Origin: Poa pratensis
Lineage: Eukaryota > Streptophyta > Magnoliopsida > Poales > Poaceae
NCBI GenBank assembly: GCA_947311845.1
Contig: CAMZMU010000055.1
Coordinates: 25,877,219 to 25,941,218 of the forward strand
Length of the DNA: 64,000 nucleotides
Direction: 5' to 3'
Part shown: piece after piece, positions 35,363 through 45,881 of the stretch
How the letters are laid out: each line of letters starts with the position of its first letter
How positions within the stretch are numbered: the first letter of the stretch is position 1
Notes under the pieces: generated by a model
Told to the model about the DNA's origin: nothing
The model's database searches: none
Seen by the model: only the letters and a program-made list of their open reading frames with translations
Translations under genes and position numbers: made by a program

Positions 35363-35370
35363 CATATAAG
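35363..35370 (+). promoter_or_regulatory. TATA-like box of the LOR gene
   Basis: CATATAAG about 130 bases upstream of the start codon. Confidence 0.4.
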
Positions 35371-35500
35371 TACCGCCCACCACAGACTCCATTCTCAGCA
35401 CCAAGAAACCTAGCTGAATCACCCAGCTACACGACCCAAGCAACCACCTGTCCTCCGCTTGATCTCCTACTCCTCTCGATCCACCGAACGAAGTACGTAC

Positions 35501-36141
35501 ATGGCCAAGGTTCACCCTAACATGGTGCCCGCGCCGGGCGCCGCCGTCGTCAGCTCCATCGCCGAGCGGGCGGAGCCGGAGGAGGCGCCGACGACGCTGA
35601 CGGTGTGGCGCAAGTCGCTGCTCTTCGACTGCAAGGGGTTCACGGTGTTCGACGCCAAGGGCAACCTGGCGTACCGCGTCGACAGCTACGCGTCCGAGAC
35701 CGGCGACGAGGTGGTCCTCATGGACGCCGCGGGCCGCCCCGCCTTCACCGTCCGCCGCAAGCGGTTCAGCCTCCGCCAGGGCGAGCAGTGGCTCGTGTTC
35801 GCCGGCGAGGAGACGCGGCGGCCCGTGTACGCCGTCCGGCGGAGCGGCGGGCGCGGCGGCAAGACGCTGGCGCACGTGACGGCGTGTGTTGCCGGGCGCC
35901 GTCGTACGAGGTTGAGGGGTCGTACGCGCGGCGGTGCTGCGTGGTGTACGAGGCCGAGAGCAGGCGCGTGGTGGCGGAGGTGAGGGCCAAGGAGGTGGTC
36001 GGCACGGACGTGTTCCGCCTGGTGGTGCAGCAGCCCGGCGTCCTCGGCGTGTCGCTCGCCATGGCCCTCGTGGTGGCGCTCGAGCAGATGTTCGCCAGGC
36101 CGTCGCTCCTCCGGAGCTGGTCCTCCTCGTCGCTTATTTGA
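35501..36141 (+). pseudogene. LURP-one-related (LOR, DUF567) gene with a single frameshift
   Basis: LOR proteins have a Tubby-like fold and some members act in defence against oomycetes; biochemical role unknown. Start ATG 35501 (MAKVHPNMVP). The first frame gives the N-terminal half of the domain: LTVWRKSLLFDCKGFTVFD, GNLAYRVDSYAS, VLMDAAGRPAFTVRRK. Near 35885-35900 the conserved sequence moves to another frame, which supplies the C-terminal half: PSYEVEGSYARRCCVVYE, DVFRLVVQQPGV, SLAMALVVALEQMF, stop at 36139-36141. A one-base loss (or two-base gain) explains this. No GT...AG intron fits. In its own frame the first half ends in an Arg-rich tail at 35983. Either a young pseudogene or an assembly error in a GC-rich gene. 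About 212 residues if read across, normal for the family. Confidence 0.85.
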
Positions 36142-37032
36142 TACGTACAGTAGCAAATGTCAATTTTTTAGTCGAGCTAGCCTTTTTTTGCCCCCATGCG
36201 TTTGGGTTGTGAAAATCGATGGATCGATGTGCGTGGGCGTGAGAGCACGCTCTGCTCCGTGATGCCCCCAATTCCTTCGCATATGTGTGTTGATTCGAGA
36301 GCAAATCGTGAATTTTGTAAGGATGGATGGAAGTGTAAATACCTCAAGAAGGAACGAGAAAATATATACTACTAGTATAATACTAGACAATTCTTTTGTA
36401 TACGGTTCTCAGCTTCTCTACTTGGAGATAACATCTTGTCATGAGTGCTGTCGCGATCTTCTCTTCTTTCACAAACACATAAGTTTCGTGGCCTACGAGT
36501 TTTTCGGCATCTCCGATTGGTGAGCAAGAGCTCGACCAGATCATCAGAGGGATCCGGAGAGAGACATGGTTTCTCGTCTTCTCCTCTGCTTTCTTCGCTG
36601 GATGGAAACATGGAATCATATTTTGGAAACATTTCTGGTGTGGACCGGCAGGACCATGACTCGTCGTATGGCCCCTTGCTAGCTCGCCAAGGGACCATTG
36701 CCGCCCTGGAGAAGAGACGTGCACACCTGGGATCGGGATGAGATTTCAGTTAGGGCCGAGAAAAGGGCTGGTGCTCAGACACTTTCTGGGTAATCTTCTG
36801 GCGTCAGTCCAGCTGGTGATGGTACGTGTTGCTGTCGACTCTGGATTAATGGAGGTAGATAGACAGACGATTTGTGCAGCTTGCAAATGCCGATTTATTC
36901 TACGTTCTTCAGACCAGTGCTGCTGGTTTACTGAATTTTGCAGGACTGATGTGGCAAGTAGAGAAACTGGACTGCTTTAATAATCACACATAATAATGTT
37001 TTCTTTTTTGCGAATCCACACATAATAATGTT
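36142..37032. other. LOR 3' flank and intergenic sequence
   Basis: 36142-36420 is probably the LOR 3' UTR/flank. 36440-36980 has frames without recognisable motifs. 36985-37000 and 37017-37032 are a perfect 16-bp direct repeat flanking 16 bases. Confidence 0.4.
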
Positions 37033-37620
37033 CGAGGCACTTGGAGACGATGATTTATCCCGAAGTTCACTTCCCAATGGAAGCTACATCTCCGTTGGAG
37101 CGATGCGGAGTCACAAAGTGATCCCCGAATAGCCGTCAAATGGCACACCGTAATCTCCTTCGTGCCTCTACCCCGATCAACTTCAGGATAGTGGCCGTCT
37201 TAACTAACTATGAGCTTCGATACTAACACTACACAGCTCATGCACAAAAGAAGCTTGCTCGAACAGAGTTCTTTCAGGACCGGCCCGTACCCACAGGTTC
37301 AGATCTTTCAGGATCTGCAATCGATCAGTTGCGACCATGATGCGCATTTGCTCAAGACCAAAGGCAAGTGAAAGAACCACACTCCAGGTGAGTGATTCAA
37401 GCCACAACCGGTCAGCCAATCAAGAACAGCAACTGAAGCTCCAAGAAACATTCCCATCCGATGCTGGCAAATAGCACTGACCGTGCCTTTTGTAGATTTG
37501 TACGCAACACCTCCATCGACATTGGTCTTGGCCAAGCCATCTAGCTGGAGGAATTTCGCCGAGCATGACCTTACTGTTGTGTTCGCTGGTGCATTAATCA
37601 CCGTCTCCGGTAAAGACTAC
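37033..37620 (-). pseudogene. RNase H-like (RVT_3) fragment, probably from a LINE
   Basis: Minus strand. LDGLAKTNVDGGVAY is the plant RNase H opening (NVDG carries the first catalytic Asp), followed by GTVSAICQHRMGMFLGAS; then in another frame LEQMRIMVATDRLQILKDL, where the usual SD appears as TD, and ASFVHELCSVSIEAHS. Frame changes and loss of conserved spacing show it is dead. No reverse transcriptase is adjacent, so it is a fragment. Confidence 0.7.
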
Positions 37621-37689
37621 AAATCCGACAGGAGGTAACTGATAAATTAGAGGGTCGAAAGCGGAAAGTGTTTTTTTCTCCCAAATTGC

Positions 37690-37970
37690 AGTAAACCCTC
37701 TAATTTTAAAAAATCTAACATTATATTTAAAAGTGTCAAAAAAATCTGAAAACAATCATGCATGTTCTCAATGATGTATACTACAAGCGTGTAAAATCTC
37801 AATGCAAAAATCTTTATAATCAGATCTGTAAATTTGTCATTTTTGTGTAGGTCGGAACAAATTATTTCGCATTGTGATTTTGCATATATACATCATCGAG
37901 AACATGCATGGTTTTTCTCAGAGTTTTTCGAAATTTATAAATATACTTTTCAAAATTTTAAACTAGCGAG
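37690..37970. repeat. Fold-back (inverted) repeat, MITE candidate
   Basis: CATGCATGTTCTCAATGATG (37758-37777) is inverted at 37888-37908 (CATCATCGAGAACATGCATG). The similarity extends outward on both sides through AT-rich sequence and inward to GCATTG/CAATGC. Ends and a duplication could not be fixed. Confidence 0.6.
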
Positions 37971-39660
37971 AGCACTGGAGTTCGGGTAAAAGAAATCTCT
38001 ACTTGGGTCGAATGAGGCTATAAAGTTAATGATCAAGTACTCTTGGCCCAACATCACTTGCTCCTTGAGCAAATAGAACCAAAAGATTGGGGTCCTCTGA
38101 CTACTCCATCAGCGAAATCCTATATATTGTGTACCACGGAGGATGCACTGCGTCGTGTACCCCTTCGCAGCTAATGGGCCGTCCAAGTATAGGCTTCACC
38201 GGAGCTTTTTTTTCTGTTCGTTTTCCTCTTTCTTTTTCGTTTTTCTTCTCTGTTTTTTCTTTTTCTTTTTGTTTTTTCTTTCTTTTATGTTTATTTTTTG
38301 TGATTTTTAAAAAAATGTTCAAATTTTAAAAATGCTCAGGTTTTAATTTTTTTCATTTTAAAAATGTTTCAGATTTAAAAAAAATTCATTTTTGAAAAAA
38401 AACAGATTTAATATTATTCAAATTAAAAAAAATGAAATTTTTCATTTTTAATTGTGTTCATTTTAAAATTGTTTATATTTGAAAAATGTTCATTTTGAAA
38501 ATTGTATAGATCAAAAAATTGTCCATTTTTGAAAATGTTCATTTTTAAATGGTTCAAATTTTAAAATTGTTCATATTTAAAAAATGTTTATTTTGAAAAG
38601 TGTTCATTTATTTTTATTGTTTACTTAAATATAGAAAATAAAAAAAATAAAAAAAAAAGAGAATATAGCACTGCCTATATTTGGGCCGCGTTCGTAGCGG
38701 CCCAACAGGAGAAATGCCTGGAGTTACGCTTTTCCTCCGCATGGCGCGTGGTATAGGAGCTCCCGCTCCATCATCATCAAATGCAATGAGCAATGTCAGT
38801 TGGGATTCTGCTCATCGTCATCAACAGCAGAAGCCCAACTGCGTGCATATCATATTAGAAGAAAAAAAAAGTTAGCAGCCCAAAAAATTGCCCCCAGTTG
38901 CTGCAAATTCGTGGCACCTGCGCGACTACCTTAGACCTAAATTTCAGCCGCGCGAGCCCAACGGCTCGGCTGAAATTTCCATTCTCCCTCCATATGCCAC
39001 AGTTGCTTCTCACCCCGACCTCCGCCGCCGAATCCCGCTCTCCCATGCAAGTGGCGCCGGTCCGCCATTCGCACCCCCTCCGTAGGTTCTCGGTCGGTAA
39101 ATTCCCACCAGTCAAAGGGCAGTTTGATCTTTTGCCATGATTTCTGCTCGCGCAGGGATCGACTGAAGCGGAGGCGCGACTACCGCCCAGCACGCACGGC
39201 GGCCCTAGTGGAGATGACACCTTGCCCTTAGCCCCAGAACTTCAGAAGTTTGGCAATGTCAAAACCGTAAACACAAATTGTAGGTTTTCACAAACTGGCC
39301 GATCGATTGATTGGTGTTGGTGCCCCACGTTGTAAAATCACCTCTCCGGCCAGCAGTTTGTTAGGTGATTATTTTGTTTTCTTCCAGTGCTTTCAGTAAA
39401 TGAAATGATATTGGTTAACTTAATATGTATATTCTTAAAACTACTTAGAGTAGGTACAAGTACAACACAGAGTTACAGACCCTTATTTAGGGACGCCAGG
39501 ATTTCGCTCCCGGCGGGGCCGACAGTTGCGTGATACAATCTCAGCCCATGGACGCTTATTTGCTGGCGTCGACGTGAACTGTTGCGCCAGGCTAGCGCTT
39601 GAAAACTGGATACTCGTTGGAGGAAAAAAAATTAATAATATTTTTTAAAACTTAAATTCG
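37971..39660. other. Low-complexity and intergenic sequence, no gene recognised
   Basis: 38200-38660 is T/A-rich with repeated TTCATTTTTAAA / AAAATGTTC motifs. 38880-39240 is of normal composition, but its frames carry no motif. Confidence 0.35.
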
Positions 39661-40322
39661 GAAAATAGCGCGCGTTTTCGATATATTTGAAAACTAGCGC
39701 GGTGTCAGCAACGCCGGGCCGAAAGCAGCCTGTTTGGGCAGCAGCGACGCCGAAAGCCGTGTTTCGGCAGGGGCGAGGCCGAAAGCAGTCCATCGTCAGG
39801 TCCGCTGCCGACAGTGCATGGCGCAGCAGGCCTGGCCCACGCCTTTCGGCTCGAGCGGTGCCGAAAGCAGGGTTTCGGCACGGGCGGTGCCGAAACCTGC
39901 TGGATAAGGAAGCGCGCCCGGCTCTCTTCTTCTTCCTCCGCTCCTCCGCTCGACTCCTTCTCTCTGTTCTTTCACTCTGGTTCGAAAATAGCATCGAATC
40001 CTACCCACAAAAAATCCCCACAAGCTCACAGATTCAAGAAATAGAGTAGAGAAGGGTTGGGGCATCCCCGATCTGTTCATGAGATAGCTGTTTGTGGAGG
40101 CGTTTGGGGGTGTGAAGGTGGAGCAATGGTGGCCAACAATGGTGGATAGTGGAGCTGCATGCTATTGTTGGGCAAGGAGAGGCTTGATGCAGTGCTGGTG
40201 GTGCTAGATTGAAGCCGGGCAGCGGGAGCTAGACACGCGTCAAGGGTAAACCCTAATCCCTAAATTTTGTAGGTTAAATGTGAATATAGTTTGAGGGTAG
40301 ATGTGTAATATTTGTTTGCATT

Positions 40323-40563
40323 AGTGTAGATATATTTGTCGGTTAGATATATCGTATAATTTTATTAGGATTAATATTAGGAGTGTAGATATATTTGGTC
40401 GGTTAGATATATTGTATATTTTGATTCGGATTAATATTAGGAGTGTAGATATATTTCGTCGGTTAGATATATCGTATAATTTTATTAGGATTAATATTGG
40501 CAGTGTAGATATATTTTGTCGGTTAGATATATTGTATATTTTGATTCGGATTAATATTAGTGG
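40323..40563. repeat. 60-bp tandem repeat, four copies in alternating A-B-A-B order
   Basis: Each unit has GTGTAGATATATTT-GTCGGTTAGATATAT and GGATTAATATTAG. Copies 1 and 3 share CGTATAATTTTATTAGG; copies 2 and 4 share TGTATATTTTGATTCGG. Confidence 0.9.
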
Positions 40564-40627
40564 TGGTTGTAATTTTTAGATATATCCGGTGTGTAGTATT
40601 TGACGATGGAAAAAAATTGTCTAGGTA

Positions 40628-42705
40628 ATGGAAGTGGTACATATTGTAGTGCACTATGGTGCCGGTACAGTCCGTGCAACTGAGTCAGGGGTTGATCTTC
40701 GTGAATTTGATAATTTGGAGATTCAGTTGACAGAGCCAGAGAAAGTAGAAATTAGCGCTGTCCAGTGCTATTTGACGGTGAATTTTGGTTACGATCCTAA
40801 TTTCTGGACGGTTAGGATTCAGTCGCTATGGACCAAATCCCGGACAAATATTTACTGGGAGTTGTTGCCGCTTGACCGGACAAAGCAGTGGGTTTCTTGG
40901 CTAGCGTCATGCAAACGCCGAGGCACAAAACCAGAAGTCCTACTGTTGTTTGTTTTGAAGGGGGAGAGTAGTGAAGCAACTAGTTCGCATACTGCTCAAA
41001 TTCCTGTGCATTATGAACCATCACCGACAGCCGGGAATGGTCAAACTCATGTTGAGTACCATGAACCTTCGGTCAGAAATTCCTGCTCATTACGAACCAG
41101 CATTGTCAGCAGGACCTACCCAAATTGGGGAGGCTGATGCGGATGAGCACACAGGAACAGTGCAGGACGCAATGTTGGATGAAGACGAGGATGGCGTCGC
41201 CGAAGATCTTAATTCTGATGATTCAGATGAAAATGATGGGGAAGAAGTACCTATTCCTGGTTATTGGAACCAGACAAGTCAAATGTCACGACTGTGCGTG
41301 ATGGTCATGAATCGTCCTGGGAGTACCACATGAATAACATTGAAATTGGGGCTCGTACAGCACGAAGCAGCAGTTAAGGGAAGCCGTGATTCAGTGGGCA
41401 TTGTCCACACAAAGGTTTTCCGCAATGATGTATCAAATAAGCAATATTTGACAATGAGCTGTACTGACATTGGTTGTCCTTCACGGGTGCATGGTCACTT
41501 ACCGAAGTATGAGGTTGTGTGGGTGGTGACAGACGTCATGCCACACACTTGTGAAATTAATTGTCAACTCAAAGATCACCCAAACCTAACGTCAAGTCTC
41601 ATTGCACGTCTTTTGTTCAGTGAGATAGTGGACAAGAAAGACATGGTAGCGAAGCACATCATAAGAACAGTCAAGGCAAGATGGAAAACCAACATTAAGT
41701 ATGGGAAAGCCTGGAGAGCTAAGCAGAGGGCTCTAGAGGAGAGGTTTGGGAGTTTTTATGACTCTTATGATAATGTTATCCGTCTTGTTAGCACATTGAA
41801 GGAGAGGAATCCTGGCACATATGCTATAGTCCAATTACAAAAAAAAGGAGGAGATTCCTGAATATGATGTGTTTGGCCGATTGTTCTTCTCATTTGCCAT
41901 ATGCATCGAAGATTTTAACTATTGCCGTCCAGTGTTGTGCGTGGATGGCACGTTTCTCACAGGCAAGTACAAGGGGCAGATCCTGACCGCAATAGGTGTG
42001 GACGGCAACAACCAGATCGTGCCAATTGCATTTGCCTTCATCGAGGGTGAGAATTATGACAACTGGTTATGGTTCTTCAGGAATTTGAAAATGGCAGTGG
42101 TGAAGACTCGGCCAAATGTTTGCATCCTCCATGACAGACATGCTGGTATGCTAAAGGCTATAAAGAGACTGCAGCAACCCGCCGTGGATGAAACAGCACC
42201 ATGGACTGACATGCAGAGTCGCTGGTGTATGCGCCATCTCGGCGCTAACTTTTACTCATGCTTTAAGAGTAAGCGGGTGATGAATTTGTTTAAAAGACTC
42301 TGCAATCAGAATCAGGAGAGGAAGTATCAGTTTTTGTGGGATAGGCTGACTGAATTCACAAGGAAACAAGTGAAGGAAAGAAGAGCTGCACAGGCTCAAG
42401 GAGTAGTTGAGCAGCTCCAGGCGGCACAGGTCGCTGCAGCGTAGACGGATAATTCAGATCCTGTTGGTTTGTGTGACTTGGCTGGAATTGACCCACCAGG
42501 TACGAAGAGAAAGGAGGGAAAACGAATCAGGAATTTTGAAGAGTGGATAGAGAAAGAGCCTCCCGTGAAATGGTCTTTGTTGCACGACGACATGGAACTA
42601 GGTACGACACCATGACTACCAACCTTGTAGAGGTGTATAATTTTTGTACTCAGAGGGAATAGGAGTTTGCCACTAACAGAACTGGTGAAGGGTATTTTGC
42701 ACGGT
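40628..42705 (+). pseudogene. MuDR-type transposase (MULE), several frameshifts, C-terminus cut off
   Basis: Transposase of Mutator-like elements. ATG 40628 (MEVVHIVVHYGAG) opens the N-terminal domain usual in grass MULEs. An acidic linker follows (41160-41250), then the MuDR DNA-binding region (SRVHGHLPKYEVVWVV), KARWKTNIKYGKAWRAK, and the MULE catalytic domain (PF10551): VLCVDGTFLTGKYKGQ carries the first Asp and CILHDRHAGML the second, then WCMRHLGANFY. After a stop at 42442 the frame continues as DLAGIDPPGTKRK and WSLLHDD. Frame breaks occur near 41080-41130, 41280-41345, 41850 and 42600. The sequence stops abruptly at the LTR boundary, before the SWIM zinc-finger region. Confidence 0.88.
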
Positions 42706-44491
42706 TGATGGCCCTTCACGTAGTTACCCCACAACGGCGCCAGAAAACAGTTGCTAGCCCCTTCACGTGGTATCTACGTGAAAAGTAAATGGGTTAGGTT
42801 GAGACTCCAAGTGCAGAGTGTATGTAGTAGTGCAAGACAGTTTTCCCCACGAGGGGTGACTCGAGGGTTTAATATCGAACTCTCGGAACCAGTATTTCAG
42901 GTGTTATCTCCTTATCCTTCTCTTGAGAACCTGCAACAAAATATTGTTTTGTGCCCTCAACCTCACCAAGTGTTGTCAAGCACAAGGTGTGAGAATGATA
43001 ATAAAATAATATGCAATGCAAACAATAAGTAAATATGCAATGATGGTAAATAAATATGCAAGGATGGTGGTAGCAATGATAAATGATATTTTTGGGTTTT
43101 TTATGATGAATGCAAGATGTAAAAGTGTTTTTGTATTTTCGGATTTAATAATGGCAGCAAACAAAAGTGATGATAAAAGTGTTGGAAAGGTGTTTCTTAT
43201 GATTAAAAATGGACCGGGTTTCATGGTTTCACAAATGCACTCTCTCTTGATAACGTGGTAGACAATGGAACACTAAAATTAACATGTAAGATGGCAAGAC
43301 ATGGTTTGACAAGTTATTAATAATATGGGCATCACGTCCTAACATAGAGATCTCAAGTATAAGTTGTTCTCTCTCTTATGCTCCACCAAGATGCGAACTA
43401 AATCATAACACCTTAGTAATTAAGATAAATCAGAGCATAGCAATAAGTTCAATGACATGAAGTTAAAATAAGAACATGCTAGATCTAGTCATGGAGGTAG
43501 TGGCCAAGGTCACATCCACTCTCCGGTAGCATGGTATTTTTGTTTATCCCTAGTGAGGCAACAAAGTAAGGTAGAAAACCCAAGTGGATCGCAGAACTTT
43601 CTCTCACGTTCACTGCACTAGCCACCCCCCGTTACTCCAACTAATGCACACGTTCCCCCTCACATGCTCTCATAAACATGCTTGATCATGACAAGTAAAT
43701 AAGAACGGGGTACATAATATGCATCTACTTTCATAACTGAAACAAAACAATTGCAATCTCAAACATGTATTAACTCATAATAAAGATCCACCACAAAGGA
43801 ATTACATAGATGACCGTAATCATGTTCAGCAGCTCATACAGTACTAATTAGTGAAGCTCATAGAGAGGAGAGATACATAAGTTACTTCCACAAACCCATA
43901 GTCCAGGGGTGGCCTACTCCCTCTTCATCATGGTGTCGGTGGAGATGTTGTTGGAGGGAAGGAGACCACACCGCAGCGCCCCGCCGGAGTTTTCCCCCTC
44001 CAATCTTCAGCTCCAGATCTCTGTTTCGTGGTTTTGTGTTTCGGCGGCGCTCTCTTTCGCGAAAGCCCTGAGGGTCTATATATAGTCGTTTTTAGGTCAA
44101 GACGAAGCTTCGGGAAGAAAGATCGACGGCAGCGGAGGCCCGAGGGCCAGGATGGGGGACCCCACGCGTCAGGGAATCTGGCCACGTGGGCCCACCCCTT
44201 TCTGCCTTCTGGTCTCCGTTTCTTCGATTCCTTTGCGCCTACGTTTCTTTCCTTCCAAAAAAATGATCCCCGTAAAGTTTCAGGTCATTTGGACGTCGTT
44301 TGGGTCCTGAAACATCAAAATATAGAAAAAAGGGTTTCTGACAGCGCAGGGTTAATTCCAGAAAAATGGGGAAGTTGTAAATTATCCCCAAAACTCAATA
44401 TAAATCATGAATATAACCCTTATATGATGCAAATATCATGGAATAACATGTAATAAAATGTAAAGTTCATGTATGCATTTTACATGCATCA
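42706..44491 (-). repeat. 3' LTR of a minus-strand Athila-like Gypsy element
   Basis: Minus-strand ends TGATGCATGTAAAATG (at 44491) and GGGCCATCA (at 42706); 1786 bp. It matches in inverse orientation the plus-strand LTR at 45057-60332 over its whole length. The internal region abuts at 44492 with a purine-rich AAGCTTGGGGATGT, the expected polypurine tract, so this is the 3' LTR. The other side abuts the MULE coding region directly. TATA-like CTATATATAG lies near 44080. A PBS-like TGGCGCCGTTGTGGGG (minus, 42742-42727) lies within the LTR, 21 bases from its end. Confidence 0.88.
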
Positions 44492-45056
44492 ACATCCCCA
44501 AGCTTAACCCATGCTCGTCCCGAGTATGAAGGTGATAAAACTAACATGGACTTTGCATTTTAATACTATCAATGGATATCAAAGGTGATTACTATTGCTA
44601 CATAGAGTCAAATGATTCATTCTTCAAAGGAATAACAATATGCAAGATAAATTATGAAGTGATATCAAATACTCAATGTAAAGATGTTCAATGATAAATT
44701 CACAAAGTGTAACATAGAAGAAAGTACTATGGACCAAATGTATGCATAATGAAAAGTAAAAACATCCTATGGTGGTCATAGAGTACTTCTTATGAAAACT
44801 GAATATAAAAGGTGGACACTTTGGATAGATAAATAAGTAGAGGTAAAGCATGAATAGGTTTCATCTAACTTCCAAACACTTCTACTTAAGTTATTGCTTA
44901 CAATGTGGTAGTCATTGGTGTGGAGCTCTCATTACCCCTATCATAGCATCTTGAATGATTAATGTTAAAGTGAAAGCAAATATGAGTGGTGTGCTTGACA
45001 AAGTATTGGTTGAATGTCTCATGTCACTTGAATACAAGTACCTACACCATGTGTTC
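44492..45056 (-). mobile_element. 3' non-coding internal region of the minus-strand Athila-like element
   Basis: Non-coding, AT-rich. It ends in the polypurine-tract-like sequence next to the LTR and is cut at 45057 by insertion of the plus-strand relative. Confidence 0.75.
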
Positions 45057-45389
45057 TGATGCATGTAAAATGCATACATGAACTTTACATTTTATTACAT
45101 GTTATTCCATGTTATTTGCATCATATAAGGGTTATATTCATGATTTATATTAAGTTTTGGGGATAATTAACAACTCCCCCATTTTTCTGGAATTAACCCT
45201 GCGCTGTCAGAAAACCCCTTTTTCTATATTTTGATGTTTCAGGAACCCAAACGACGTCCAAATGACCTGAAACTTTACGGGGATCATTTTTTTTGGAAGG
45301 AACGAAACGTAGGCGCAAAGGAATCGAAGAAACGGAGACCAGAAGGCCAAAAGGGTGGGCCCACGCGGCCAGATTCCTTGGCCGCGTGG

Positions 45390-45881
45390 TGACATGGGTA
45401 TACATATCGGGTACCCTACCATGAGGGTACCTGGTGCACGTAACGACTAAGGCCCAATATCGAAGAGCCTACTCGAAGCCCAAGACAAGAGGCCCAAGAA
45501 GATGGAGTACCCTCCAAGACTAGACATAGGCATAGTCGGTTTAGGCTTTCCTTATGTGTAAACTAGGTCGGTTACAAACTCCCGAGACCCAGCCTATTTA
45601 AAGGCTGGGAGGGGTACCGATCTGGGACCAAGCCATACTCGAACCACCAAAGCTCTTGCGAGATCATCATCTCGCCGGAGCTCCCCTGTAATCGCATAAT
45701 CCACAATCAATACCAGACAAGCAGGAAGTAGGGTCTTTACCTCCACCCGAGGGGCCTGAACCTGGGTAAATCTTTGCCTCTGCTTGTCAGCCGACGAAAC
45801 TACCAGTACTACCACGTTCTCTCCCCATAATCTCAACCCTAGGTCCTTAACCATGGGATTTGATGAGGGTACACCTCGTCA
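45390..45881 (+). repeat. 5' LTR of the Retand-type element
   Basis: 492 bp; TATA-like TATTTAAAGG near 45593. It starts TG and ends CA, with the PBS two bases downstream. Confidence 0.95.

Larger units (their letters stand above)
39661..42705 (+). mobile_element. Mutator-like (MuDR-type) element remnant, right side lost to an LTR insertion
   Basis: Contains the transposase pseudogene at 40628-42705. The leader (39690-39910) is GC-rich with many direct and inverted copies of GCCGAAAGC / GGTTTCGGCA. A four-copy 60-bp tandem repeat follows. The left boundary is uncertain, and the right end is cut where the minus-strand Athila-like LTR begins at 42706. Confidence 0.6.

Noticed and set aside
38855..39220. 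121-residue minus-strand frame
   Set aside because: No recognisable motif and no supporting gene structure.
42727..42742. Treating TGGCGCCGTTGTGGGG as the true PBS with internal sequence beyond it
   Set aside because: Only about 21 more bases follow before MULE coding sequence, and the same tail ends the other LTR; the motif is inside the LTR.
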